Assembly: GCA_900541665.1 (NCBI GenBank)
Contig: UQKV01000002.1
Span: 1-64,000, forward strand
Direction of reading: 5' to 3'
Origin: an uncultured Collinsella sp.
Lineage (GTDB): Bacteria > Actinomycetota > Coriobacteriia > Coriobacteriales > Coriobacteriaceae
DNA length: 64,000 nt
Below the pieces are notes generated by a model that was not told the origin of the DNA, searched no databases, and worked only from the letters and a program-made list of their open reading frames with translations. Each line of letters opens with the position of its first letter. The first letter of the stretch is position 1. A program made the translations under genes and the position numbers. Below, one piece after another: positions 35,815-44,639 of the stretch.

Positions 35815-35867
35815 CCCCCCCCATCTATGAATCCAAAATCAAGTAATTTGCCGGCGCAACGTCTCCC

Positions 35868-36458
35868 TTACGTTTTGCTGGGCACGTCTAACGGAAGCAG
35901 TTCCCTAAATGTGGAGTCACCCTCGCCCACGTCTACCAGGCACCAGCGTTTATGACGGTCGATCTTCTTCACGCGGGCCTCTTGCCCCACCAAGGGCCCC
36001 TGTTCTATGTGCAACACACCGTCTTCTATGCGCGCAACGCTGTTACGCACCACGCCGTCGTCGTCCAGAACGCTGCGGTACCAGTCCTGTGCATCGTCCG
36101 GCATGGGCATGTACGCCCGCTCCCTACTGCCGGCGATGCGATAGCCAAAGCTCAATTGGGCCAAAGCCCTATCGAGCGCGGCGGCATCGTGCGTGGCGAC
36201 GAAGAAGTATTCCTTGTACATGGGTTTGGTTTGGATCGACCAGACGCCGTCCCGCTTAAACCAGAACTCCTTTTGCATCACAAAAGCATCCTGCATAAGG
36301 TTGTGCGGGATAATGCAGCGGACCTTTTCGCAGGTCTCGCGCTCTTTTCCATTGGGGGTGTGGACCAGATACCAGCGGACGCGGCCGTTATGGCTGTTGT
36401 TGGTGGCGCCGTTAAATGCGCCCGGCAGCTGCTCTTGGCGCCGTGCCGTCTGTTCCAT
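35868..36458 (-). CDS. loaP: LoaP/RfaH-type NusG paralogue
   Basis: A 196-residue specialised NusG with an N-terminal NGN domain (WYLVHTPNGKERETCEKVRC...) and a C-terminal KOW-like part (GPLVGQEARVKKIDRHKRW). LoaP proteins head long polysaccharide operons in Gram-positive bacteria and stop RNA polymerase from terminating within them. It heads the minus-strand capsule cluster, 77 bp before the sugar transferase. The start is ATG 36458 with GAGGGGG upstream. Confidence 0.88.
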   Translation of the reverse strand: MEQTARRQEQLPGAFNGATNNSHNGRVRWYLVHTPNGKERETCEKVRCIIPHNLMQDAFVMQKEFWFKRDGVWSIQTKPMYKEYFFVATHDAAALDRALAQLSFGYRIAGSRERAYMPMPDDAQDWYRSVLDDDGVVRNSVARIEDGVLHIEQGPLVGQEARVKKIDRHKRWCLVDVGEGDSTFRELLPLDVPSKT

Positions 36459-36549
36459 GTTCTCGCCCCCTCTTTTGGCTTTGCGATGCCCGCAAATGCA
36501 GGGGCGTTTAGAACAGGCTTCTCGCTCGCAGCTAGGCGCAGTCGCAAAA

Positions 36550-36671
36550 GTACAGGTTTTTGTATCTTTCGACAGACGACATTATACAAGCAATTAATCA
36601 GCGTTTACCCAGATTACGCAAAATGTACTGCTAGTAGATACATCTCCATACCCCTCTACAAAAACCTGTAC
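36550..36671. repeat. 15-bp inverted repeat bracketing loaP promoter
   Basis: GTACAGGTTTTTGTA (36550-36564) and its exact complement TACAAAAACCTGTAC (36657-36671) are 92 bp apart. One arm would lie in the early transcript and the other about 80 bp upstream of the -10 box, so a looping operator is conceivable. Confidence 0.5.
36581..36586 (-). promoter_or_regulatory. -10 box of loaP/capsule operon
   Basis: TATAAT on the minus strand; the -35 region is poor. It lies about 125 bp upstream of the loaP start. Confidence 0.45.
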
Positions 36672-36683
36672 CTTTTTGTGCAA

Positions 36684-36712
36684 CAAAAAAAGCCGCTCAA
36701 CCAGCGGCTTTT
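36684..36712 (-). terminator. Second terminator downstream of thrS
   Basis: Stem AAAAGCCGCT/AGCGGCTTTT (36688-36697 with 36703-36712) followed by a T-run on the minus strand. Confidence 0.8.
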
Positions 36713-36726
36713 CTTATTTGGACATG

Positions 36727-36761
36727 AAAAAAGGCGACCGCCCTTGTGGACGGTCGCCTTT
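36727..36761 (-). terminator. First terminator downstream of thrS
   Basis: Stem AAAGGCGACCG/CGGTCGCCTTT (36730-36740 with 36751-36761) followed by TTTTTT on the minus strand, 23 bp after the thrS stop codon. Confidence 0.88.
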
Positions 36762-36783
36762 ATTAATTGTTGTGAAGTTTACC

Positions 36784-38547
<1,764 letters not shown>

Positions 38548-38617
38548 GGGTATGTTTTCTCCTCTCGGATGCCTGATGCAAGTGCGTGCGATGCGCTCGG
38601 CGTTTTTGACTTGCATC

Positions 38618-38645
38618 ATTATAGGCAGGTTGCCTTGGTATACAA
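38618..38645 (-). promoter_or_regulatory. Promoter of thrS
   Basis: TTGTAT (38645-38640), a 16-bp spacer and TATAAT (38623-38618) on the minus strand, about 70 bp upstream of the start codon. Confidence 0.6.
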
Positions 38646-38761
38646 GCGCCCGCCGCACCTTAATGGCACGGCGGGCGATTTTCTACGCATGCTTCATCGT
38701 GTGGGCGCGGCTGCGGGGCGCGCGGTGCCCGTGGCTTGCAGCCGGCCCGGCGATGGATGCG

Positions 38762-39193
38762 TTACTGGATGCGAGTTCGGCAGTAGGGGCAGACCTTCCA
38801 GTGCGCATCGAGCGGGCGATGGCAGCTGGGGCAGACGTTGCGAACCTGAGTGTCGCACACCGGGCAGACGACGAAGTCCTTCTCGATGGGCGCGCCGCAC
38901 TGCGGGCAGGTGCCGTACTGGGCAAGCTGGCGCTCGCGCAGGGCCATGTCCAGCTCCTGCTCCTCGCGGTCGGCCGCGTAGGAGTGCGGGCGCAGGACCA
39001 GGTAGGCGATGAGGCCAACAAACGGGATGAGGGCGATGATGCCCCATGCCACGTAGGCGCTGGCGCCGCGGCGGCGAGCGTCGATGAACACATAGACGAC
39101 CGACAGCACATACAGGGCGATGATAAAGCCAACGAAGGCATAGACGACGCCCATAAGCTGCGGCGACATGAGCTCAGAGATGTACTTGGACAT
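38762..39193 (-). CDS. Membrane protein with C-terminal zinc ribbons
   Basis: A 143-residue protein with two membrane segments (about 12-36 and 47-68) of the PLD-nuclease N-terminal type, and a tail with three CxxC pairs followed by a fourth (CPQC, CPVC, CPSC, CPYC), which form two zinc ribbons. The function is unknown; such proteins are common single genes in Coriobacteriia. AAAGG lies upstream of ATG 39193. A hairpin (38648-38677) lies between it and thrS. Confidence 0.75.
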   Translation of the reverse strand: MSKYISELMSPQLMGVVYAFVGFIIALYVLSVVYVFIDARRRGASAYVAWGIIALIPFVGLIAYLVLRPHSYAADREEQELDMALRERQLAQYGTCPQCGAPIEKDFVVCPVCDTQVRNVCPSCHRPLDAHWKVCPYCRTRIQ

Positions 39194-39292
39194 TGAGGTG
39201 TACCTTTCGGAATAATTACAGTCCGGTCAAGTTTACCACGGGGTTTGTTTATATGGGACTACGGTTGGGTACGGGGCTGGCGCGGACACAAA

Positions 39293-39630
39293 CATCTCAA
39301 TCTGTAACAGCTAGGAGCGGAATCCGGGTCTAGATGTTACAGATCGAGACAAACGGAGGACCCGCCAGACTAACGTCTCAATCTGTAACAACTGGAACCA
39401 AATTGCCCCTCTTACTGTTACAGATCGAGACATTCAAAATCCGCCGGAAGGTTTGTCTTGATCTGTAACGTCTAGAACCCAAATCATCAGCTAACTGTTA
39501 CAGATTGAGACAAAGGAAAACGTCCAGGAAGAATGTCTCAATCTGTAACAGAGACTCAGCATAAACAGGTCTAACTGTTACAGATTTAGACATTCGAAAT
39601 CGACTGATTGGTTCATCTAAATCTGCCACT
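39293..39630. repeat. Periodic array of 59-nt palindromic units
   Basis: Four complete units (39293-39351, 39374-39432, 39454-39512, 39534-39592) each have 17-nt arms near TGTCTCAATCTGTAACA and TGTTACAGATCGAGACA around a 25-nt loop. Units are separated by 21-22 nt, so the period is 80-81 bp. A fifth left arm (39614-39630) is not followed by its right arm. Loops and spacers vary between units while the arms keep complementarity. Confidence 0.92.
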
Positions 39631-39646
39631 ATTAACCGCGCCCGTT

Positions 39647-39988
39647 TTACCTGCTAGTTTGTTGGAAAATATCCCAATTTATCCCAAGTGCGTCGCAAAC
39701 GGAACGCGCCACCTGCTCACGGGAGGGACGAATATAATGTCGCCCCGACACGCCCGGCGGGGAGTGTCCCATGAGCATTTCCATGAGGTCCCAGGGCATG
39801 TGCAGCTCCATCTCGCAGATGGTTCGCCACGAGTTGAGAAGGTTCGACCACGGGATGTGTTCGATACCCTCGGCTGCGCACCACTTCTTCCATCTATGAT
39901 TGCACATCTATCGGTTCATGGGCAGTCCGTCCCCGCGATCTGCTAGCCACTCGGAGCCTGCCGCGCGGCGCCTCTGCTTGCGCGTCAT
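39647..39988 (-). pseudogene. Tyrosine recombinase (integrase), 3' remnant with in-frame stop
   Basis: The frame from ATG 39988 to the stop at 39647 encodes the C-terminal part of a phage-type integrase. RWKKWCAAEGI, NLLNSWRTICEMEL and MGHSPPGVSGRHYIRP are visible, the last holding the catalytic Tyr. A TAG (39910-39908) interrupts it directly before ATG 39907. Most of the catalytic core and the N-terminal half are missing. An imperfect direct repeat over its 3' end recurs at 42770-42788, which suggests the bounds of an old insertion. Confidence 0.75.
39679..39691. repeat. Left copy of att-like direct repeat
   Basis: TTATCCCAAGTGC lies in the 3' end of the integrase remnant and is repeated exactly at 42776-42788; the flanks match for about 22 of 25 positions. 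Confidence 0.45.
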
Positions 39989-40045
39989 ATAATGTCCCTA
40001 GGTTGCCCGGAGCTATCTCCGTATTACTCCGGCATCCTTGTTGTC

Positions 40046-40090
40046 ACCCCGCCGCGCCAAGGTTCCGGCCGTGCGCGGTGGGGTTTCTTT
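40046..40090 (+). terminator. Orphan plus-strand terminator
   Basis: A 12-bp stem (40046-40057 with 40073-40084) is followed by TTTCTTT. No plus-strand gene lies upstream, so it may end a small RNA or be left from a deleted gene. Confidence 0.65.
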
Positions 40091-40166
40091 ATGTCTTGAA
40101 CAGTTGTTGCGTCATCTGCAATAACTGGCCTTTTGCTGGGACCTGCTCTGTTCCTTCAGGGATCCT

Positions 40167-41201
40167 TTAGACTGCCATCCTGGTGTCAACAGCGTCTACG
40201 ACCTCCGCTGCATATTTTGGATAGTCGATGACCTTGCCGCTCCCCGTTTCCTTCCATGCCGATAGCTCATGGGAGAACTCTGATATCTCGCTTGCGGTGT
40301 CAAACGTGTCGACGAATCTGGCTACAAGATCGATGTACTCGAGTTCCCTTTCGTCAAACGTTTCCTCTGGTTCGACGAGTGGTTTTACGATTTCGCCCCA
40401 GCCGTTGGGGACAAGCTCTATCTTGCCCTGTTGCTGCAGGGCATAGAGCAAAGTGTCCTTATCGTTTATGACGGGGCCATAGTCGGCATGCGCGTATTCG
40501 ATTCCCGTGAGGGAGGTGCTCGTCATGCCATAGCAGTAGTAGTCGAGAAAGAACATGGCCTTCTGCAGTTTGGTCTTATAGAGCCTCTTGCAGCGGTGGG
40601 CAAGAATGACAACGGCGCCACACACGCGCGACCAGTCGAACGGTCGGTATCCGTTCGTCCTCGACGGCGAGTATGCCTCAAGTGGCGGCCAGCTAAAATC
40701 TAAAGTGCTGAAGCGATCCGGAGCCTGGGAGTCGACAAAGTTTTCGACGGCGCTGATGATCTTCTCAGACAGTTGGTCTCTCTTTACGTTTAAAAGTGAC
40801 AGGGCGCCAGCGGGGCTTGCTGCCAGCCTGATCATTCCATCGTGAGCCTCGTCCTGCAGCGCGCCAGACTCATATCGAGCCACAGTTTGCTCACCGAAGC
40901 CAAGGAAGCGGCTGAAATCTCTCAACGACAGGCCGTAGCGTTCGCGGACGGCCTTGATTTCCTCGGGGGAAAGTAAGTGATTGACGGCGCGATAAGCGGC
41001 ATAGGCGGCTGCGAGGTTCTCGCTTTCTATGCGTGCGTCCGCAATAACCGCTCCACAGACGGGGCATACCGCGACCGTGGCCTCATACGTAATATCCTGT
41101 TTTCTGATGCGCATCGTCTCGGTACGACGCTCTACGCGTGCCTCGACTTCCTGGTCGCATTCAATGCAATAGGTGCTGAAAGTGCTCTTCATCTCGCTCA
41201 T
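40167..41201 (-). CDS. Composite antitoxin: zinc finger, HTH and Panacea domain
   Basis: A 344-residue protein with three parts. An MqsA/YgiT-like zinc finger (CIECDQEV ... CPVCGAVI) opens it. An Xre helix-turn-helix follows (YGLSLRDFSRFLGFGEQTVARYESG). The C-terminal part is Panacea/SocA-like (KLQKAMFFLDYYCYG, IEYAHADYGPV). Panacea domains neutralise a range of toxins. The gene overlaps the MqsR-like gene by 4 bp, toxin first, as in mqsRA. It probably binds the palindrome upstream of the toxin. Confidence 0.85.
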   Translation of the reverse strand: MSEMKSTFSTYCIECDQEVEARVERRTETMRIRKQDITYEATVAVCPVCGAVIADARIESENLAAAYAAYRAVNHLLSPEEIKAVRERYGLSLRDFSRFLGFGEQTVARYESGALQDEAHDGMIRLAASPAGALSLLNVKRDQLSEKIISAVENFVDSQAPDRFSTLDFSWPPLEAYSPSRTNGYRPFDWSRVCGAVVILAHRCKRLYKTKLQKAMFFLDYYCYGMTSTSLTGIEYAHADYGPVINDKDTLLYALQQQGKIELVPNGWGEIVKPLVEPEETFDERELEYIDLVARFVDTFDTASEISEFSHELSAWKETGSGKVIDYPKYAAEVVDAVDTRMAV

Positions 41202-41536
41202 CTCGGGACCTCCGATCTATCCCGGTACAACTTTACAGAGAGGCATTTGCATCGCTCGGCCTCGCGTTTTATGGACATCTTTAGGTACAGCGTCTTGCCG
41301 AATGCCTTGGGTGAGAATTCGGCAACTATCCATCCCGGGTATCGCGAGTCGCGGTCCGCCTCGGGTCCATCAAAGCAATCTCTTGGCGTGAGCGATAAGA
41401 TCACGCTTTTGAGCTCGTCCATGGTGATTCCCATGCCCGCCATGAACTCCAGACTTGCCTCGCGTTCCACGAGGATGAAGTTGTTCTTGTCCACGATTTC
41501 CTTCATAAAATGAAGGAAGAGCCCTATGTTGTCCAT
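41198..41536 (-). CDS. MqsR-family toxin
   Basis: A 112-residue small basic protein. It resembles MqsR, an RNA endonuclease of the RelE fold: GITMDELKSVILSLTPRDC corresponds to the first helix region and LYLKMSIKREAERCKCLSVK to the last strands. ATG 41536 has AGGAGAGGG upstream. It forms an operon with the Panacea-type antitoxin, which overlaps it by 4 bp. Confidence 0.75.
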   Translation of the reverse strand: MDNIGLFLHFMKEIVDKNNFILVEREASLEFMAGMGITMDELKSVILSLTPRDCFDGPEADRDSRYPGWIVAEFSPKAFGKTLYLKMSIKREAERCKCLSVKLYRDRSEVPR

Positions 41537-41555
41537 CCCTCTCCTTAGCTAGAAG

Positions 41556-41573
41556 TGTAATCAATTAGTTACA
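41556..41573. promoter_or_regulatory. Operator of the toxin-antitoxin operon
   Basis: TGTAATCAATTAGTTACA is an 18-bp near-palindrome (14 of 18 symmetric) 20 bp upstream of the toxin start. It probably binds the HTH of the antitoxin. Confidence 0.6.
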
Positions 41574-41680
41574 ATGATGGTGAAGAAATCGAGGTGATTC
41601 TGTGAATTCGACCTCTTGCGCCAAGTCAAATGACAGATAAAACTTTGAGTTTGCCAACGATTTTATTCGTGGCAGCCTGC

Positions 41681-41863
41681 CTAGGCTCCGAACAGCTTTG
41701 CGAGCGTGCCAATGGCGCTGGCGAATGTGGGGACGAGCCCCGCGCCCTTGGATGCGAGGTCGAGCGCGTCCTTTGCCTTCTCGGCGAAGCCTCCCTCGTC
41801 TTTTCCTCGGCGGCGAACCGCAGGTCGGCGAGTTGAATCGTACATTCCCATGTTATCTGCCAA
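41681..41863 (-). CDS. Small basic protein of integrated element, 60 aa
   Basis: A 60-residue frame with a basic N-terminal half and a glycine-rich amphipathic C-terminal helix (GLVPTFASAIGTLAKLFGA). TTG and two ATG starts are possible; none has a strong ribosome site. Not recognised. It lies between the toxin operon and the repressor in a decayed mobile element. Confidence 0.4.
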   Translation of the reverse strand: MADNMGMYDSTRRPAVRRRGKDEGGFAEKAKDALDLASKGAGLVPTFASAIGTLAKLFGA

Positions 41864-41888
41864 TCTCGCAGGTGGTTCCGTTGAATGC

Positions 41889-42272
41889 CTAAGCGGACCT
41901 TACTTGATCCGCTTCCAGCCCTTCGCCTTCAGGCGCTGCAGCCTGAGCTTGGGACAGCTCGGCCTGGTCGCGTGCCGTCTCCAAGATCTTCGAGCGCCTC
42001 TTCTCGGTGCTCTGCCGGTAGCAGGTGATCAGCTCGCCCTCCGCGCCTGCCGGCGCCGTCGGCTTGCCCTCAGGATGCTCCTCGTACCATCCGAGCAGGT
42101 CGTTGGGGTCGGTGTTGAATACTTCGCAGAGCGCACCTACGAGCTCTGCGTTCGGATAGCTCTCCTCGCGCTCCCAAGACTGAATAGTTCGGAATGACTT
42201 GCCGACTTTTTGTGCTAGCTCCTTTTGGTTTAGCCCCTGGGCTTCTCGGCGCTCTCTTAGACGAAGGTTCAT
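41889..42272 (-). CDS. Xre-family repressor of integrated element
   Basis: A 127-residue phage-repressor-like regulator. The helix-turn-helix is at residues 3-55 (RLRERREAQGLNQKELAQKV, then SFRTIQSWERE), followed by NDLLGWYEEHPEG and an Ala/Glu-rich tail. ATG 42272 has AAAGGAG at good spacing. A divergent Cro-like gene lies 144 bp away, as in a cI/cro switch. Confidence 0.85.
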   Translation of the reverse strand: MNLRLRERREAQGLNQKELAQKVGKSFRTIQSWEREESYPNAELVGALCEVFNTDPNDLLGWYEEHPEGKPTAPAGAEGELITCYRQSTEKRRSKILETARDQAELSQAQAAAPEGEGLEADQVRSA

Positions 42273-42415
42273 CCTCACTCCTTTCTTTACGTTAAGTGAA
42301 TAGTAAACAAAAAAATGTCTTTACACAAAAAAATGTTGCTCATTTGATTAACAGGGGCATAAAACTATTCATATTGAAATTCGACAGACAGAAAAACGTC
42401 TCTAAGGAGGAACGA

Positions 42416-42639
42416 ATGGACTTCAGTAAGGAGCTGGCGGGGATATCCGCGCCGCACGCGCCGGAGCTGACCTTTCTCAGGCTAAGGTCGCTTCCAAAGT
42501 CGGAATGAACGTCAGCACTTTCGCGAAGTACGAGAGTGGCGATTACATTCCTGGAGCCGACAAGCTCTTGGCTATCTCGCAGGTTCTTGGTTGTCCGCCC
42601 AACGACCTGATGGGCTGGAACACGGACGAAGCCGCATAG
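42416..42639 (+). pseudogene. Cro-like Xre protein, frameshifted
   Basis: ATG 42416 follows a strong AAGGAGG. The first nine codons (MDFSKELAG) run in one frame; after the GGGG tract at 42439-42442 the protein continues in another as DIRAARAGADLSQAKVASKV, NVSTFAKYESGDYIP and NDLMGW to the TAG at 42637-42639. One extra G would restore a 75-residue Xre protein. It is divergent from the repressor gene and was probably its Cro-type opponent. Confidence 0.65.
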
Positions 42640-42655
42640 GGATGGAGGAAGAGGA

Positions 42656-42898
42656 ATGACTGGGAGGAGCTGCGAGCTGCCCGACGACATCACGGCCCTG
42701 GGCGGCATGGTGATCTTTGTGTTAATAAACACGGATATTTGGGGTGCACGTCCGCGTGGCTTTCGTATCCCCAAATTATCCCAAGTGCATGTGCTAACTC
42801 GTTTTTACGCGCTTGTGCCGTTGTTGCCGTACTTAAACCCGCAGGTAAGCAGTGTGTTCGATTTTGTCGTTCTTACTGGTCAGTACTGCCACAACTAG
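42656..42898 (+). pseudogene. Truncated ORF after cro-like gene
   Basis: ATG 42656 has GGAGGAAGAGGA upstream and follows the Cro-like stop by 16 bp, so a real gene once began here. Only the first 20-25 residues look genuine; the rest runs through the att-like repeat at 42776 and does not look like protein. The gene was probably cut by deletion. Confidence 0.3.
42776..42788. repeat. Right copy of att-like direct repeat
   Basis: TTATCCCAAGTGC, identical to 39679-39691 and in the same orientation. Confidence 0.45.
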
Positions 42899-42918
42899 AC
42901 CCCAAAACAGTCCCCAGA

Positions 42919-43015
42919 TGTTACAGGTCGAGACTGAAGAATCTCTCCCCGGCTTCAATCTCAATCTGTAACATCTTGGACCTCAAAAACCTTCTTACTG
43001 TTACAGATCGAGACA
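42919..43015. repeat. Palindromic array, right portion (1.5 units)
   Basis: A lone right arm (42919-42935) is followed after 21 nt by a complete 59-nt unit (42957-43015), with the same arm sequences and spacing as the array at 39293-39630. Confidence 0.88.
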
Positions 43016-43183
43016 AACCTCCGGCACCGGGGTCAGCAGACAAAAACGTCGACGTTACCGAGCTTCCCCTCGTCTGCCGTTGGCGGGTGTTGCGGGGCTG
43101 TTCGCCGCATTGCCGCTGCGCTGGGGGTGTGTAGACCGTAGGATAGTCTTATTGACGGCCTGTCAACTCGTCTGGGAGGCACT

Positions 43184-44638
43184 GTGACGGAAACGTTTGA
43201 TATCGCGATTGTCGGCGCGGGCATCACCGGATGCGCCATCGCGCGGCAGCTCGCGCGGTTTGACCTGTCCATTTGCGTCGTCGAGGCGGCCAACGACATC
43301 GCGCTGGGCGCGTCGAAGGCCAACGGCGGCTTGGTGCACGCCGGCTACGATCCGGCGCCGGGCACCGTAAAGGCGCAGGTCAACGCCCGTGGCTGCGAGT
43401 TGTACGGTACGTGGTCGCAGGAGCTGGGCTTTCTGTTCTGCCGCACCGGGTCGATGGTATTGGGCTTTAACGACGAGGACAGCGCGCATCTGGAGCAGCT
43501 GCGCCAGAATGGCCTGGCCAACGGCGTACCCGAGCTGGCGATCGTCGGACCCGACCGCATCCACGAATTAGAGCCGCGCGCCAGTGCCGATGCAACGTGC
43601 GCGTTGTGGTGCCCCTCGACTGGGTTTGTCGACCCGTTTGAGGTTGCCATCGCCGCGCTGGAGAACGCCGTGGCCAACGGGGTGAAGTTTATGCGGTCCG
43701 CTCCGGTAGAGGCGATTGAAGTCGCAGGCTCGAGCGACGACGCGCGCTTTACGCTGGCGACCCCCGCTGGCAACGTGCGCTGCCGCTACCTGATCAACGC
43801 CGCGGGCAACGGCGCCGCCGACATCTCGCATATGGCGGGCGCCGAGGAGTTCCAGATGGTCTGGCGCCAGGGAAACATCGTGATGCTGGACAAGGAGCCG
43901 CACACGCTCATGCCGCTCTACCCCGTGCCGACGCCGATATCGAAGGGCGTTATCGTCACGGGTACCGTACACGGCAACACCGCGATCACCGCCACGGCCG
44001 CCGTGCGCGAGCCGGGCGACACGCAGACCTATGCGAGCGATGTGAACGCGCTGCTGTGCGGCGCGCGCAAGCTGGTGCCCGATCTGGATACGCGCCGCGT
44101 GGTGCGCGCATTTGCCGGCGGGCGTCCGGTCATTCAGGGAACGAACGAATTCTTTATTGGACAGTCGGCCGTGGTGCCGGGGCTGTTTCAAGCAGTGGGC
44201 ATTCAGTCGCCGGGCGTGGCGAGCGCGCCGGCCATTGCCGAGCGCATGGAGCTTGTGATGCGTGAGGCGGGCGTGGAGCTGCACGAGCGGGCGGACTGGA
44301 ACCCAATTCGCCGCGCGCCGGACGACTTTGACCGCGCACCGCTGGCGCACAAGGAGGAGCTAATCAAGTCCGACCCCGCGTGGGGGCAGATCGTCTGCCG
44401 CTGCGAGACGGTGCCCGAGGCCGAGATTGTGGCCGCGATCCGGCGCCAGCCAGGCGCGGTCTCGGTCGAGGGCGTCAAGCGCCGCTGTCGTGCCGGTATG
44501 GGTCGGTGCCAGAGCGGGTTTTGCCAGAGTCGTGTGGTGGCGATCCTGGCGCGCGAGCTGGGCTGCGACCCCAGCGAGGTGCTGCTGGAAGATGCCGGAT
44601 CTTGGTTGGTTGAGGGACCGCTGAAGGGGGTGCGCTAG
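43184..44638 (+). CDS. FAD-dependent oxidoreductase with BFD Fe-S domain (GlpA-like)
   Basis: A 484-residue flavoprotein. An FAD-binding DAO fold opens it (FDIAIVGAGITGCAIARQLA), with GASKANGGLVHAGYD as in anaerobic glycerol-3-phosphate dehydrogenase GlpA and related enzymes. A C-terminal BFD-type [2Fe-2S] domain has CRC...GxxxxCRAGMGRCQSGFC. GTG 43184 follows GGGAGG. The next two genes overlap or follow within four bases and complete the trio. The substrate is probably glycerol-3-phosphate or a similar 2-hydroxyacid-type compound; this is inferred. Confidence 0.82.
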   Translation: MTETFDIAIVGAGITGCAIARQLARFDLSICVVEAANDIALGASKANGGLVHAGYDPAPGTVKAQVNARGCELYGTWSQELGFLFCRTGSMVLGFNDEDSAHLEQLRQNGLANGVPELAIVGPDRIHELEPRASADATCALWCPSTGFVDPFEVAIAALENAVANGVKFMRSAPVEAIEVAGSSDDARFTLATPAGNVRCRYLINAAGNGAADISHMAGAEEFQMVWRQGNIVMLDKEPHTLMPLYPVPTPISKGVIVTGTVHGNTAITATAAVREPGDTQTYASDVNALLCGARKLVPDLDTRRVVRAFAGGRPVIQGTNEFFIGQSAVVPGLFQAVGIQSPGVASAPAIAERMELVMREAGVELHERADWNPIRRAPDDFDRAPLAHKEELIKSDPAWGQIVCRCETVPEAEIVAAIRRQPGAVSVEGVKRRCRAGMGRCQSGFCQSRVVAILARELGCDPSEVLLEDAGSWLVEGPLKGVR

Positions 44639-44639
44639 G

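Larger units (their letters stand above)
36459..36783. other. loaP upstream region and thrS terminators
   Basis: 325 bp without a gene. It holds two terminators for thrS, a likely loaP promoter with TATAAT at 36586-36581 (minus strand), and a perfect 15-bp inverted repeat (36550-36564 with 36657-36671) that brackets that promoter. Confidence 0.65.

Noticed and set aside
38548..38690. T-box riboswitch upstream of thrS
   Set aside because: No AGGGUGGNACCGCG-like T-box sequence and no specifier stem; the leader is only about 70 nt after the promoter.
39293..39630. CRISPR array
   Set aside because: The repeats alternate in orientation and form palindromic units, spacers resemble each other, and no cas genes are present.
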